Part shown: positions 1 to 6,707 of the stretch, piece by piece
Numbering within the stretch: the stretch's first letter is position 1
How the letters are laid out: each line of letters opens with the position of its first letter
Assembly (NCBI GenBank): GCA_009692395.1
Contig: SHZG01000114.1
Location: 1 to 7,480 of the forward strand
Source of the DNA: Methylococcales bacterium
GTDB lineage: Bacteria; Pseudomonadota; Gammaproteobacteria; Methylococcales; Methylomonadaceae
DNA: 7,480 nucleotides
Reading direction: 5' to 3'
Notes under the pieces: generated by a model
What the model was told of the DNA's origin: nothing
The model's input: the letters and a program-made list of their open reading frames with translations, nothing else
The model's database searches: none
Program-made: the position numbers and the translations under genes

Positions 1-71
1 GCATTGCGTCCTGACTTGCCAATCTGGTTACTTTTACAGAATGGACAGGTGATTTCTTGGTAGCAGCTCAT
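1..71 (-). CDS. IS1-like InsA zinc-ribbon protein, N-terminal 23 residues (partial)
   Basis: The minus strand opens with an ATG at 71-69 and encodes MSCYQEITCPFCKSNQIGKS followed by GRN before the window ends. The CPFC pair followed by a lysine/glycine-rich stretch is the first half of a CxxC zinc ribbon. It aligns by eye with the InsA start of IS1 (ISCPSC, then a basic NGKS-type segment). InsA is the DNA-binding repressor of IS1, and fusion to InsB by a programmed frameshift makes the transposase. The second zinc knuckle, the helix-turn-helix and the catalytic part are beyond the edge. Only a weak purine-rich ribosome site (AAAAGA) precedes the ATG. The element is transcribed divergently from hrpA. 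Confidence 0.55.
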   Translation of the reverse strand, partial: MSCYQEITCPFCKSNQIGKSGRN

Positions 72-145
72 AAGGTCTTTTAGGTAAGTGTGATTTTATT
101 CTGCCCGTGATTTTAATCTATCATCACAGATTTAACCCACTACCC
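1..145 (-). mobile_element. End of an IS1-like insertion element (partial, runs off the left edge)
   Basis: The block contains the start of a transposase-type zinc-ribbon gene read leftward, plus about 70 bases of non-coding leader. Read on the minus strand, the probable outer tip starts GGTAGTGGGTTAAA (its complement ends near position 144-145). This resembles the GGT-A/G-TG opening I associate with IS1-family termini, and it lies roughly 70 bases before the ATG, similar to IS1 geometry. The other end and any 8-9 bp target duplication lie outside the window, so the exact boundary is inferred. IS1 membership rests on the encoded protein; another zinc-ribbon IS family is possible. Confidence 0.5.
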
Positions 146-189
146 TTTTTAACATGAGAGATAGCTAAGAGCAAGTAAAAACCGTATTT

Positions 190-217
190 TATAGTATCGT
201 TTTCAAAACGTACTATA
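190..217. repeat. Near-perfect dyad in the hrpA promoter region
   Basis: Two inverted half-sites are visible. The left one is TATAGTA (190-196), then one unpaired T (197), then CGTTTT (198-203). The centre is a single C (204). The right one is AAAACG (205-210) followed by TACTATA (211-217). All thirteen positions pair once the single T is bulged. With a one-base centre, this is better suited to a dimeric DNA-binding protein than to an RNA hairpin. It ends three bases before the TATAAT box and covers the -35 zone, a typical repressor operator position. No regulator is identified. Confidence 0.5.
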
Positions 218-226
218 GCGTATAAT
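199..226 (+). promoter_or_regulatory. Probable hrpA promoter
   Basis: A perfect TATAAT hexamer lies at 221-226. The best upstream hexamers are poor: GTTTTC at 199-204 with a 16-base spacer, or TTTTCA at 200-205 with 15. Initiation about 7 bases after the -10 box would leave a leader of only some 11 bases before the ATG at 244. That leader has no Shine-Dalgarno sequence, so hrpA may be translated from a very short leader. The weak -35 box overlaps the dyad at 190-217, which could mean activator dependence or repression. The perfect -10 box is the firm part; the rest is inference. Confidence 0.45.
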
Positions 227-243
227 GCGCTCATTTTAGCCGC

Positions 244-3200
244 ATGAACGCTTCCGATTTAGTTAAACAACTCAGCCACCAATTAGCCCTGTGTCTTAAC
301 CAAGACAGGCAGGTATTAAAACGTCAGTTAGACCGCTTGCGTAGCGAGGTGAAAAAAGGCAAAGACTCACTTGAACCTTTAAACGCCCTCGCCTTACGGG
401 TGGAAAAATCGGTCGCATTGCGTCATAAACGCCTTGCCAGTATTCCCGCGTTAAACTTCCCTGATTTGCCTGTTACGGGTAAAAAAGACGACATCGCTGA
501 GCTGATTAAAGCTAATCAAGTGCTGATTTTGTGCGGCGAAACAGGTTCAGGAAAAACCACGCAGTTACCCAAAATTTGTTTAAGTATAGGACGCGGTGCA
601 GCAGGTTTTATTGGGCATACGCAACCACGACGCATTGCCGCGCGTACCGTTGCCGACAGAATCGCCGAAGAATTAGGCGAGCCAATGGGTAAATCAGTCG
701 GTTATAAAATCCGTTTTAACGATAAAACCCATTCGGAATCATTGATTAAATTAATGACCGACGGGATTTTACTCGCCGAATCACAAAACGATCCGTATCT
801 CAATCAATACGACACCATCATCATTGATGAAGCCCACGAGCGCAGTTTAAATATTGATTTTCTGTTGGGTTATATGAAGTGGTTGTTGCCAAAACGCCCT
901 GATTTAAAACTCATCATCACTTCGGCAACCATCGACCCTGAGCGATTCTCCACGCATTTTAATAACGCGCCAATTATTGAAGTCTCAGGGCGTACTTATC
1001 CAGTGGAAATGCGTTACCGTCCGATTGAACGCGAAACTGAGGAAGATGATGAAACAGGGGATGAATTGCAACACGCCATACTTGACGCAGTCGATGAACT
1101 GTATCGAGATTTGCGTGGTGATATTTTAATTTTCCTCAGCGGTGAGCGCGAAATAAGAGAAACTACCGATTCCTTAAAAAAACACCATCCCAATCAATAC
1201 GAAATTTTACCGCTGTATTCAAAGCTCAGTGTCAGCGAACAAGAGCGCGTGTTTAATCCCAAAGGCAGCAAGATTCGCATTGTGTTAGCGACCAATGTCG
1301 CGGAAACTTCGCTCACTGTTCCCGGCATTCGTGCCGTGATTGATACAGGTCACGCGCGGATTAGTCGTTACAGTCATCGCAGTAAAATTCAACGGCTACC
1401 GATAGAACGTATTTCCCAATCCAGCGCGAATCAACGTGCAGGTCGTTGTGGACGGGTTGCCGAAGGGATTTGTATTCGCCTGTATTCCCGCGAAGATTAC
1501 GAAGCGCGTCCTGAATTCACTGAACCTGAAATCATGCGTACCAATTTATCAGCGGTTATTTTGCAAATGACGGCGTTGAAGTTGGGCGATATTGAAGATT
1601 TACCGTTTCTTGAACCGCCCGAAGACAAGATGATTCGTGACGGTAAAACCATGCTGCACGAAGTCAACGCGCTGGATAAAGCGGGCAAGCTCACCGACAT
1701 GGGCAAAAAACTCGCCGCATTTCCCACCGACCCGAAACTGGCGCGGATGTTATTAGCCGCGCATGACGAAGGCTGTTTAAGCGAAGTGTCGATTATCGTT
1801 GCCTCGCTCAGCGTGCAGGACCCGCGTGAAAAACCTGCCGATAAAATGGCACAAGCGGATGCAAAACACGCGGCGTTTCGTCATCTTGAATCGGATTTTT
1901 TGACGCTGTTAAACATCTGGAACACCTTTGAGGTGCAGAAAAAACACTTATCTAACAGCAAACTGCGTAAATACTGCACCGATCATTTTCTGTCTTACAT
2001 GAGAATGCGGGAGTGGTTTGATATTCACTCGCAAATTTTGCAGGTGATGAAAGGCGATTTAAAAATGCCGCTCAATACCACTGAGGCGGCGTATGAAAAT
2101 GTACATCGGGCATTATTAACAGGGCTGTTATCGAATATCGGTTTTAGGCATGAACAATACGAATACATCGGTGCGCGGGGTTTAAAATTCTTCATTTTCC
2201 CTGGTTCTGGGCAACACAAAGCCAAACCCAAATGGATAATGGCGGCTGAACAAGTGGAAACCAGCAAAGTCTATGCGCGGACGGTGGCAAAAATAGAACC
2301 CGAATGGATAGAAGCGGTGGCGACGCATTTGGTTAAACACACACATTCTGACCCGCATTGGGAGAAAAAAGGCGCGCGCTGCATGGTGTCGCAACGCACG
2401 TTGTTATACGGTTTAACGCTGCAAACAGGGCGCAAAATCCCTTACGACCACGTTGATGCCAAAACTGCCCGCGAGATGTTCATCCAATCCGCGTTAGTGG
2501 ATCACGACTACCACAGCAACGCGCCGTTTTATGTCGCTAATCAAAAATTGCTGGAAGAAGTAGGCATGATTCAGCACAAAGGTCGGCGCGTCGATTTAGT
2601 GGAAGATGAGCAATGGTTGTACAGTTTTTATGACCATAAACTCCCGCCTGAAGTATTCAGCGGTGTCACGCTGGACACTTGGCGCAAAACCGTGGAGCGG
2701 GAAAATCCTAAACTACTGTTTTTAACCCGCGAAGAGTTAACGCGTGAACAAGAGAACCCCATCAACGATTGGCATTATCCCGACAATAAAAAAATCGGTA
2801 CGCTCACCATTCCACTGCAATACCGTTTTGAACCCGGTCATAATGAAGACGGCGTGACCGCGATTATTCCCGTGCATCAACTCAATCAATTATCACCCGC
2901 TCCATTTGATTGGCTGGTATTGGGAATGCTGGAAGAAAAATGTATTGCGATGATTAGAACCTTGCCAAAAAATCTACGCAAACATTTTGTGCCTGTACCT
3001 GAAACCGTCAAACGTTGTTTAGACATTGAACCCGATTTTAAAGGCACGGTGCAGGAATGGCTTAGCTATCGGTTGCGTAAACTGACAGGAGAAGCGATAC
3101 CATTAAACGCGTGGGCGATAGACAGTGTACCTGAACATTTAAAAATGAATTTTCGTATTGTAGAAGATGGAAAATTACTCGATTACGGACGCGATTTAAA

Positions 3201-4140
3201 AAAATTACAGGCAAAATACGCGATTGAGGCAGGCGATAGTTTTGACCAAATCGCCGCCGATGAATTGAATTACACAGGCTGTATTCAATGGGCGTTTGCT
3301 GATTTACCTGACACTTACGCCTTCATTCAAAAAGGTCAGGATTTTATTGGCTACCCTGCCCTCGTTGATGAAGGTGATGCGGTGGGCGTAAAGATTTTTG
3401 ACACGGAACAAAAAGCTGCACACCAACATTTAGCGGGATTAATGCGTTTGTTTGCCTTGCAACTGCGGAAAGAATGTACTTATATCGGTAAATCCAGTGC
3501 AATGACAGACGTTGTCATGCAGCGTCTCTATAATAATTTACCTAAACACCCGCTTGTAGAAACAGGGCAAACAACGAACACCTACAAAGACGATATGCTA
3601 ACGCTCATTCTGCATAATGTTTTTATTGACGGTAAAACCATCCGCACCCAAGCCGCGTTTGAGCAAAGTTTACGCGATAACAAAGGACAATTAATGACGG
3701 TAGCCAATGAAGCGAGTAAAATTGCCGCAGAGATTATGACGATTTACGGCACAATAAAAACGGCATTGCAACGTTTTAACGCCAATGATTCGCTGGTAAA
3801 AGACGTAAACGAACAACTGGATGTATTGATTTATAAAGGTTTTATTAGCAACACACCGTACACGCAACTAAAAGCCCTGCCACGTTATTTAAAAGCCGCT
3901 CACTATCGTGTAGATAAAGTCGATAATAACGCGCAAAAAGTTCAGGAAGTGGCTCGTTATGGGGTTCGTTACTGGAAAGACATCGAAAAAAGAACTAAAA
4001 AAGACACAGTGATTCCAGAGCACGATGCGTTTCGCTGGGCATTAGAAGAATTTCGCGTGTCCTTATTCGCGCAACAATTAAAAACCGCTTATCCCGTATC
4101 TGCCAAACGCATGGATAAATTATGGGATGACCACATATAA
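244..4140 (+). CDS. hrpA: ATP-dependent RNA helicase HrpA (DEAH box)
   Basis: This is a 1298-residue protein, almost the same length as E. coli HrpA (about 1300). The RecA-like core shows motif I GETGSGKT (98-105), HTQPRR just after it, motif II DEAH (195-198), motif III SAT (227-229), motif V TNVAETSLTVPG (350-361) and motif VI QRAGRCGR (397-404). The HA2/winged-helix part follows at about 450-550. The long remainder, about 700-1290, corresponds to the HrpA-specific C-terminal region (DUF3418). DEAH helicases use ATP to pull RNA 3' to 5'. E. coli HrpA works in the cytoplasm on mRNA processing and the rescue of collided ribosomes. The ATG at 244 puts motif I at the same distance from the N-terminus as in E. 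coli and sits 17 bases after a TATAAT box. There is no clear Shine-Dalgarno site. All catalytic motifs are intact. A divergent IS1-like end lies upstream and a dead pilZ gene starts 41 bases downstream. Confidence 0.97.
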   Translation: MNASDLVKQLSHQLALCLNQDRQVLKRQLDRLRSEVKKGKDSLEPLNALALRVEKSVALRHKRLASIPALNFPDLPVTGKKDDIAELIKANQVLILCGETGSGKTTQLPKICLSIGRGAAGFIGHTQPRRIAARTVADRIAEELGEPMGKSVGYKIRFNDKTHSESLIKLMTDGILLAESQNDPYLNQYDTIIIDEAHERSLNIDFLLGYMKWLLPKRPDLKLIITSATIDPERFSTHFNNAPIIEVSGRTYPVEMRYRPIERETEEDDETGDELQHAILDAVDELYRDLRGDILIFLSGEREIRETTDSLKKHHPNQYEILPLYSKLSVSEQERVFNPKGSKIRIVLATNVAETSLTVPGIRAVIDTGHARISRYSHRSKIQRLPIERISQSSANQRAGRCGRVAEGICIRLYSREDYEARPEFTEPEIMRTNLSAVILQMTALKLGDIEDLPFLEPPEDKMIRDGKTMLHEVNALDKAGKLTDMGKKLAAFPTDPKLARMLLAAHDEGCLSEVSIIVASLSVQDPREKPADKMAQADAKHAAFRHLESDFLTLLNIWNTFEVQKKHLSNSKLRKYCTDHFLSYMRMREWFDIHSQILQVMKGDLKMPLNTTEAAYENVHRALLTGLLSNIGFRHEQYEYIGARGLKFFIFPGSGQHKAKPKWIMAAEQVETSKVYARTVAKIEPEWIEAVATHLVKHTHSDPHWEKKGARCMVSQRTLLYGLTLQTGRKIPYDHVDAKTAREMFIQSALVDHDYHSNAPFYVANQKLLEEVGMIQHKGRRVDLVEDEQWLYSFYDHKLPPEVFSGVTLDTWRKTVERENPKLLFLTREELTREQENPINDWHYPDNKKIGTLTIPLQYRFEPGHNEDGVTAIIPVHQLNQLSPAPFDWLVLGMLEEKCIAMIRTLPKNLRKHFVPVPETVKRCLDIEPDFKGTVQEWLSYRLRKLTGEAIPLNAWAIDSVPEHLKMNFRIVEDGKLLDYGRDLKKLQAKYAIEAGDSFDQIAADELNYTGCIQWAFADLPDTYAFIQKGQDFIGYPALVDEGDAVGVKIFDTEQKAAHQHLAGLMRLFALQLRKECTYIGKSSAMTDVVMQRLYNNLPKHPLVETGQTTNTYKDDMLTLILHNVFIDGKTIRTQAAFEQSLRDNKGQLMTVANEASKIAAEIMTIYGTIKTALQRFNANDSLVKDVNEQLDVLIYKGFISNTPYTQLKALPRYLKAAHYRVDKVDNNAQKVQEVARYGVRYWKDIEKRTKKDTVIPEHDAFRWALEEFRVSLFAQQLKTAYPVSAKRMDKLWDDHI

Positions 4141-4181
4141 GCCGTTAGTTAAAAACGAACACCCAGCCATTAGAAAAATTT

Positions 4182-4512
4182 ATGAAAAAACATAATCACG
4201 AACAACGAAATGCAGCTCGCGTAAATGTAAGTTGCGATTTGCACTTTAAACCCATGAATTCCGACAAATTTTATGAATAAACTTGCATAGATTTAAGTAT
4301 CACTGGCATTTCATTTCGCAGTAAGCATGAAGTTAAAGTGGGTGAAAAGTAGAAGTCGCCGTCTACCCCTCTCCACCTATTCGGTTTTCAACCTCATTTA
4401 TCGTTGAAATTGTTAGGGTGGAACTCAAAAAAAATGGGCTTTTTAAAATGGGGCAGTTATTGAATATGAAGAAGACGATAATCAAGCACAAAACAGTTCA
4501 AGCGCATTGTAA
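4182..4512 (+). pseudogene. Broken PilZ-domain (cyclic-di-GMP receptor) gene
   Basis: This gene, too broken to appear as one open frame, can be read by joining three frames into about 110 codons. Frame one (4182-4349) starts MKKHNHEQRNAARVNV and has a TAA at 4278-4280. It then continues with CIDLSITGISFRS up to GEK. Frame two (4349-4453) reads VEVAVYPSPPIRF through FKMG. Frame three (4453-4512) reads AVIEYEEDD and ends at TAA 4510-4512. Both PilZ ligand signatures survive: RxxxR as RNAAR (codons 9-13) and DxSxxG as DLSITG (4290-4307). The final FKMGAVIEY fits the last strand of a PilZ barrel. Each frameshift is a one-base loss beside a homopolymer (AAAA at 4345-4348, GGGG at 4450-4453). The stop could be CAA changed to TAA. 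Single-domain PilZ proteins bind cyclic-di-GMP and tune motility, pili or polysaccharide. Intact relatives would be about 110 residues, so nothing large is missing. Sequencing error could explain the indels but less easily the stop. Confidence 0.75.
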
Positions 4513-4555
4513 TCAATGCTGTTGACACACAATAACACTATTAAGCGGTAATAAC

Positions 4556-4855
4556 ATGGAATACAACGACAACGACAAAGAACTAGGTATTACAATCGCG
4601 GTATTTGAACGCTTTGAAACACAAACGTTACCTGATCTTCTGTGGATTAAAGGTAAAGTTGATAAGGGTGAATTACTCAGCGACAGCGATATGGAATTTT
4701 TAGAGCAAGTGTCTCAAAATGCCACCAATGTTAAACCGCTAGTGGATAATCAGCCAAAATGGCAATTGTTATACGCAGAAGTGGTCAATCTTTATGAAAA
4801 GATTATCGCTAAAGCGTTAGAGAACCAACAAGCGGTAGACTCTTCAACAGAGTAA
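4556..4855 (+). CDS. Conserved-looking small acidic hypothetical protein (99 aa)
   Basis: I do not recognise a named family. The 99-residue product is acidic (19 Asp/Glu against 9 Lys/Arg). It has no signal peptide, membrane segment or cysteine, so it is probably a soluble, mostly helical cytoplasmic protein. The middle, LPDLLWIKGKVDKGE then LLSDSDMEFLEQV (about residues 26-53), looks like two amphipathic helices around a polar turn. The C-terminal third, WQLLYAEVVNLYEKIIAKAL (69-88), is another amphipathic helix, followed by a polar tail. The ATG at 4556 has a weak purine site (AAGCGG, 4543-4548) seven bases before it. It begins 43 bases after the dead pilZ gene and ends 54 bases before fhs on the same strand. 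No terminator with a T-run lies in that gap, so co-transcription with fhs is plausible. The coding style matches its neighbours. Function unknown. Confidence 0.8.
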   Translation: MEYNDNDKELGITIAVFERFETQTLPDLLWIKGKVDKGELLSDSDMEFLEQVSQNATNVKPLVDNQPKWQLLYAEVVNLYEKIIAKALENQQAVDSSTE

Positions 4856-4909
4856 GGTAAATAATTACCTCGATTCAAAGCAACACATTATTCGTCACTA
4901 GGAAACTTA

Positions 4910-6583
4910 ATGTCCGATATAGAAATCGCCCAACAAGCTAATATGAAACCGATTATCGGTTTAGTCAAACAACACTACGGTATTGATGCCGAACACCTAG
5001 ACCCAATTGGGCATTACAAAGCCAAAATGTCGTTGGAATATGTCAATAGCTTGGCTGACAAAGAAGACGGCAAACTAATTTTAGTCACTGCCATTAGCCC
5101 AACGCCTGCTGGCGAAGGTAAAACCACGACTACCGTGGGCTTAGGTGATGCACTGAATCGCCTCAAGAAAAAAGCCATCATGTGTTTGCGTGAGCCATCC
5201 TTAGGGCCTTGTTTTGGTGTCAAAGGTGGTGCGGCAGGTGGCGGTTATGCGCAAATTGTGCCGATGGAAGACATTAACCTGCATTTTACAGGTGACTTTC
5301 ATGCCATCGGTGTGGCACATAATTTATTGTCCGCTTTGATAGATAACCACATTCATCACGGTAATGAATTGGATATAGATCCGCGTCTTGTGCAGTGGAA
5401 ACGCGTGGTTGATATGAACGACCGCGCTCTACGTCATATCGTTGTTGGTATGGGTGGTACGCCAAACGGTTATTTGCGTGAAGATGGCTTTGATATTGTC
5501 GTTGCTTCCGAAGTCATGGCGATTTTATGTCTAGCCACTAGCCGTGCGGATTTAAAAGCCCGTTTAGGGCGTATCGTGATTGGTTATAAATGCGATAAAG
5601 TCACGCCTGTGTATGCGCGTGATTTAAAAGCGCAAGGGGCAATGGCGGCGATATTAAAAGAAGCCATTAAACCTACGCTGGTACAAACCCTAGAAAATAA
5701 TATCGCTATCATCCACGGCGGCCCGTTTGCCAATATCGCCCACGGTTGTAATACTGTTATAGCCACCAAAACAGCGTTAAAACTCGCTGATTATGTGGTT
5801 ACCGAAGCAGGTTTTGGCGCGGATTTAGGCGCGGAAAAATTCATTGATATTAAGTGCCGATTATCAGGCATCAAACCATCGGCAGTGGTCTTAGTCGCTA
5901 CTATCCGCGCGCTAAAATTCCACGGCGGTGTTGCTAAAGAACAGCTTAATCGTGAAAACCTGCCTGCTATAGAACCAGGTTTTGCTAATCTGGAACGCCA
6001 TTACCACAACATTACTCAACATTACGGCTTGCCATGTGTCGTGTGCATTAATCATTTTAGCTTTGATACCGAAGCGGAAATTAAGCTATTAGAAAAACTC
6101 TGCGCAAACATCGGCGCAACTTGTGTTGTGTCTAAACATTGGGCAACAGGCGGTGCGGGAGCAGAAGACTTAGCAAAATCGGTACTCGACATAGTTGATA
6201 ATCGTGAAGCAGGTTGCACCTTCGTTTACGATGAAAATCTCAGTTTATGGGATAAAATCGAAACCATTGCGACTAAGTTATATGGCGCGGCAAACATCAC
6301 TGCACGTGCCAAAGTAAAGGCTCAACTCGCTGCATGGAATGTCGATTATGGGCAATTCCCCATCTGCATTGCCAAAACGCAAATGTCATTTTCCACCGAC
6401 CCACTCCTTAAAGGTGCGCCCTCGAATCATACCGTTGAAATTCGCGATGTTAAACTTGCCAATGGCGCGGGTTTTATCGTTGCCATCGCAGGCGACATTA
6501 TGACTATGCCGGGTTTACCCAAAGTCCCTGCCTCCGAACGCATTGATATTGATGATGATGGTCGCATTACGGGCTTGTTTTAA
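4910..6583 (+). CDS. fhs: Formate--tetrahydrofolate ligase
   Basis: This cytoplasmic enzyme joins formate to tetrahydrofolate at the cost of ATP, giving 10-formyltetrahydrofolate for purine and formyl-methionine synthesis or for one-carbon assimilation. Its 557 residues match the family length (about 556-560). The ATP-binding P-loop TPAGEGKTTT is at 65-74. The family signature KGGAAGGGYAQIVPMED with NLHFTGD follows at 105-129, and the second signature VATIRALKFHGG is at 329-340. The C-terminus ends with the expected MPGLPKVPASERID run and a short tail. The start is set by AGGA at 4900-4903, six bases before the ATG. No strong promoter is visible in the 54-base gap after the small acidic gene, so the two may share a transcript. 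A hairpin with a T-run follows 30 bases after the stop. All recognised motifs are intact. Alternative names are ftfL and FTHFS. There is no neighbouring folD or fchA in view to indicate the flux direction. Confidence 0.97.
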   Translation: MSDIEIAQQANMKPIIGLVKQHYGIDAEHLDPIGHYKAKMSLEYVNSLADKEDGKLILVTAISPTPAGEGKTTTTVGLGDALNRLKKKAIMCLREPSLGPCFGVKGGAAGGGYAQIVPMEDINLHFTGDFHAIGVAHNLLSALIDNHIHHGNELDIDPRLVQWKRVVDMNDRALRHIVVGMGGTPNGYLREDGFDIVVASEVMAILCLATSRADLKARLGRIVIGYKCDKVTPVYARDLKAQGAMAAILKEAIKPTLVQTLENNIAIIHGGPFANIAHGCNTVIATKTALKLADYVVTEAGFGADLGAEKFIDIKCRLSGIKPSAVVLVATIRALKFHGGVAKEQLNRENLPAIEPGFANLERHYHNITQHYGLPCVVCINHFSFDTEAEIKLLEKLCANIGATCVVSKHWATGGAGAEDLAKSVLDIVDNREAGCTFVYDENLSLWDKIETIATKLYGAANITARAKVKAQLAAWNVDYGQFPICIAKTQMSFSTDPLLKGAPSNHTVEIRDVKLANGAGFIVAIAGDIMTMPGLPKVPASERIDIDDDGRITGLF

Positions 6584-6612
6584 TATAAAATAGCAATAAA
6601 TTCAATCGACAT

Positions 6613-6680
6613 CAAGTGATTCCGTATCAATGTAGAGACGCACACATCGTGTCTCTACCAACGCGGTCACTTGGCTTTTT
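6613..6680 (+). terminator. Probable fhs terminator with a branched (nested) hairpin
   Basis: The outer arms CAAGTGA (6613-6619) and TCACTTG (6667-6673) pair perfectly over 7 bases. CCG (6622-6624) with CGG (6664-6666) can extend the stem past a TT bulge. The right arm is followed by GC and five Ts (6676-6680), the layout of a Rho-independent terminator, 30 bases after the fhs stop. The stem is moderate in GC, and its loop is unusually large because it contains a second complete hairpin. Termination is inferred from shape only. Confidence 0.5.
6632..6658. repeat. GTAGAGAC palindromic repeat
   Basis: The arms GTAGAGAC (6632-6639) and GTCTCTAC (6651-6658) are perfect inverted repeats of 8 bases around an 11-base centre. 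A G-T and a C-G pair can lengthen the stem inward. From memory, palindromes with this GTAGAGACG...GTCTCTAC form occur as scattered intergenic repeats in several bacteria, notably cyanobacteria. Only one copy lies in this window, so repeat status here is inferred. The palindrome sits between the arms of the outer terminator stem. Confidence 0.55.
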
Positions 6681-6707
6681 ACGACCATAAATGCTTTGAA
6701 ATTCCCC

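Noticed and set aside
1..63. Plus-strand frame ALRPDLPIWLLLQNGQVISW ending at TAG 61-63, as the C-terminus of an upstream gene.
   Set aside because: The opposite strand of the same bases encodes a recognisable zinc-ribbon transposase start with CPFC, which explains the open frame as its antisense.
1497..2394. Minus-strand open frames inside hrpA (and similar ones inside fhs).
   Set aside because: They overlap strongly coding, motif-bearing plus-strand genes, have no ribosome sites and encode low-complexity, unfamiliar peptides.
4522..4554. TTGACA at 4522-4527 as the -35 box of a promoter for the small acidic gene.
   Set aside because: No acceptable -10 hexamer lies 16-18 bases downstream (GCGGTA region). 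TATTAA at 4539 is only 11 bases away, and a correct spacing would collide with the start codon.
4855..4870. Inverted repeat AGGTAA-ATAA-TTACCT just after the small gene, as a terminator.
   Set aside because: The stem is only six AT-rich pairs with no following T-run; it is unlikely to end transcription before fhs.
244..6583. hrpA, pilZ remnant, small gene and fhs as a novel functional system.
   Set aside because: hrpA and fhs are well-known housekeeping genes with no shared pathway, and the gene between them is dead. Nothing here resembles a defence, secretion or biosynthetic cassette.
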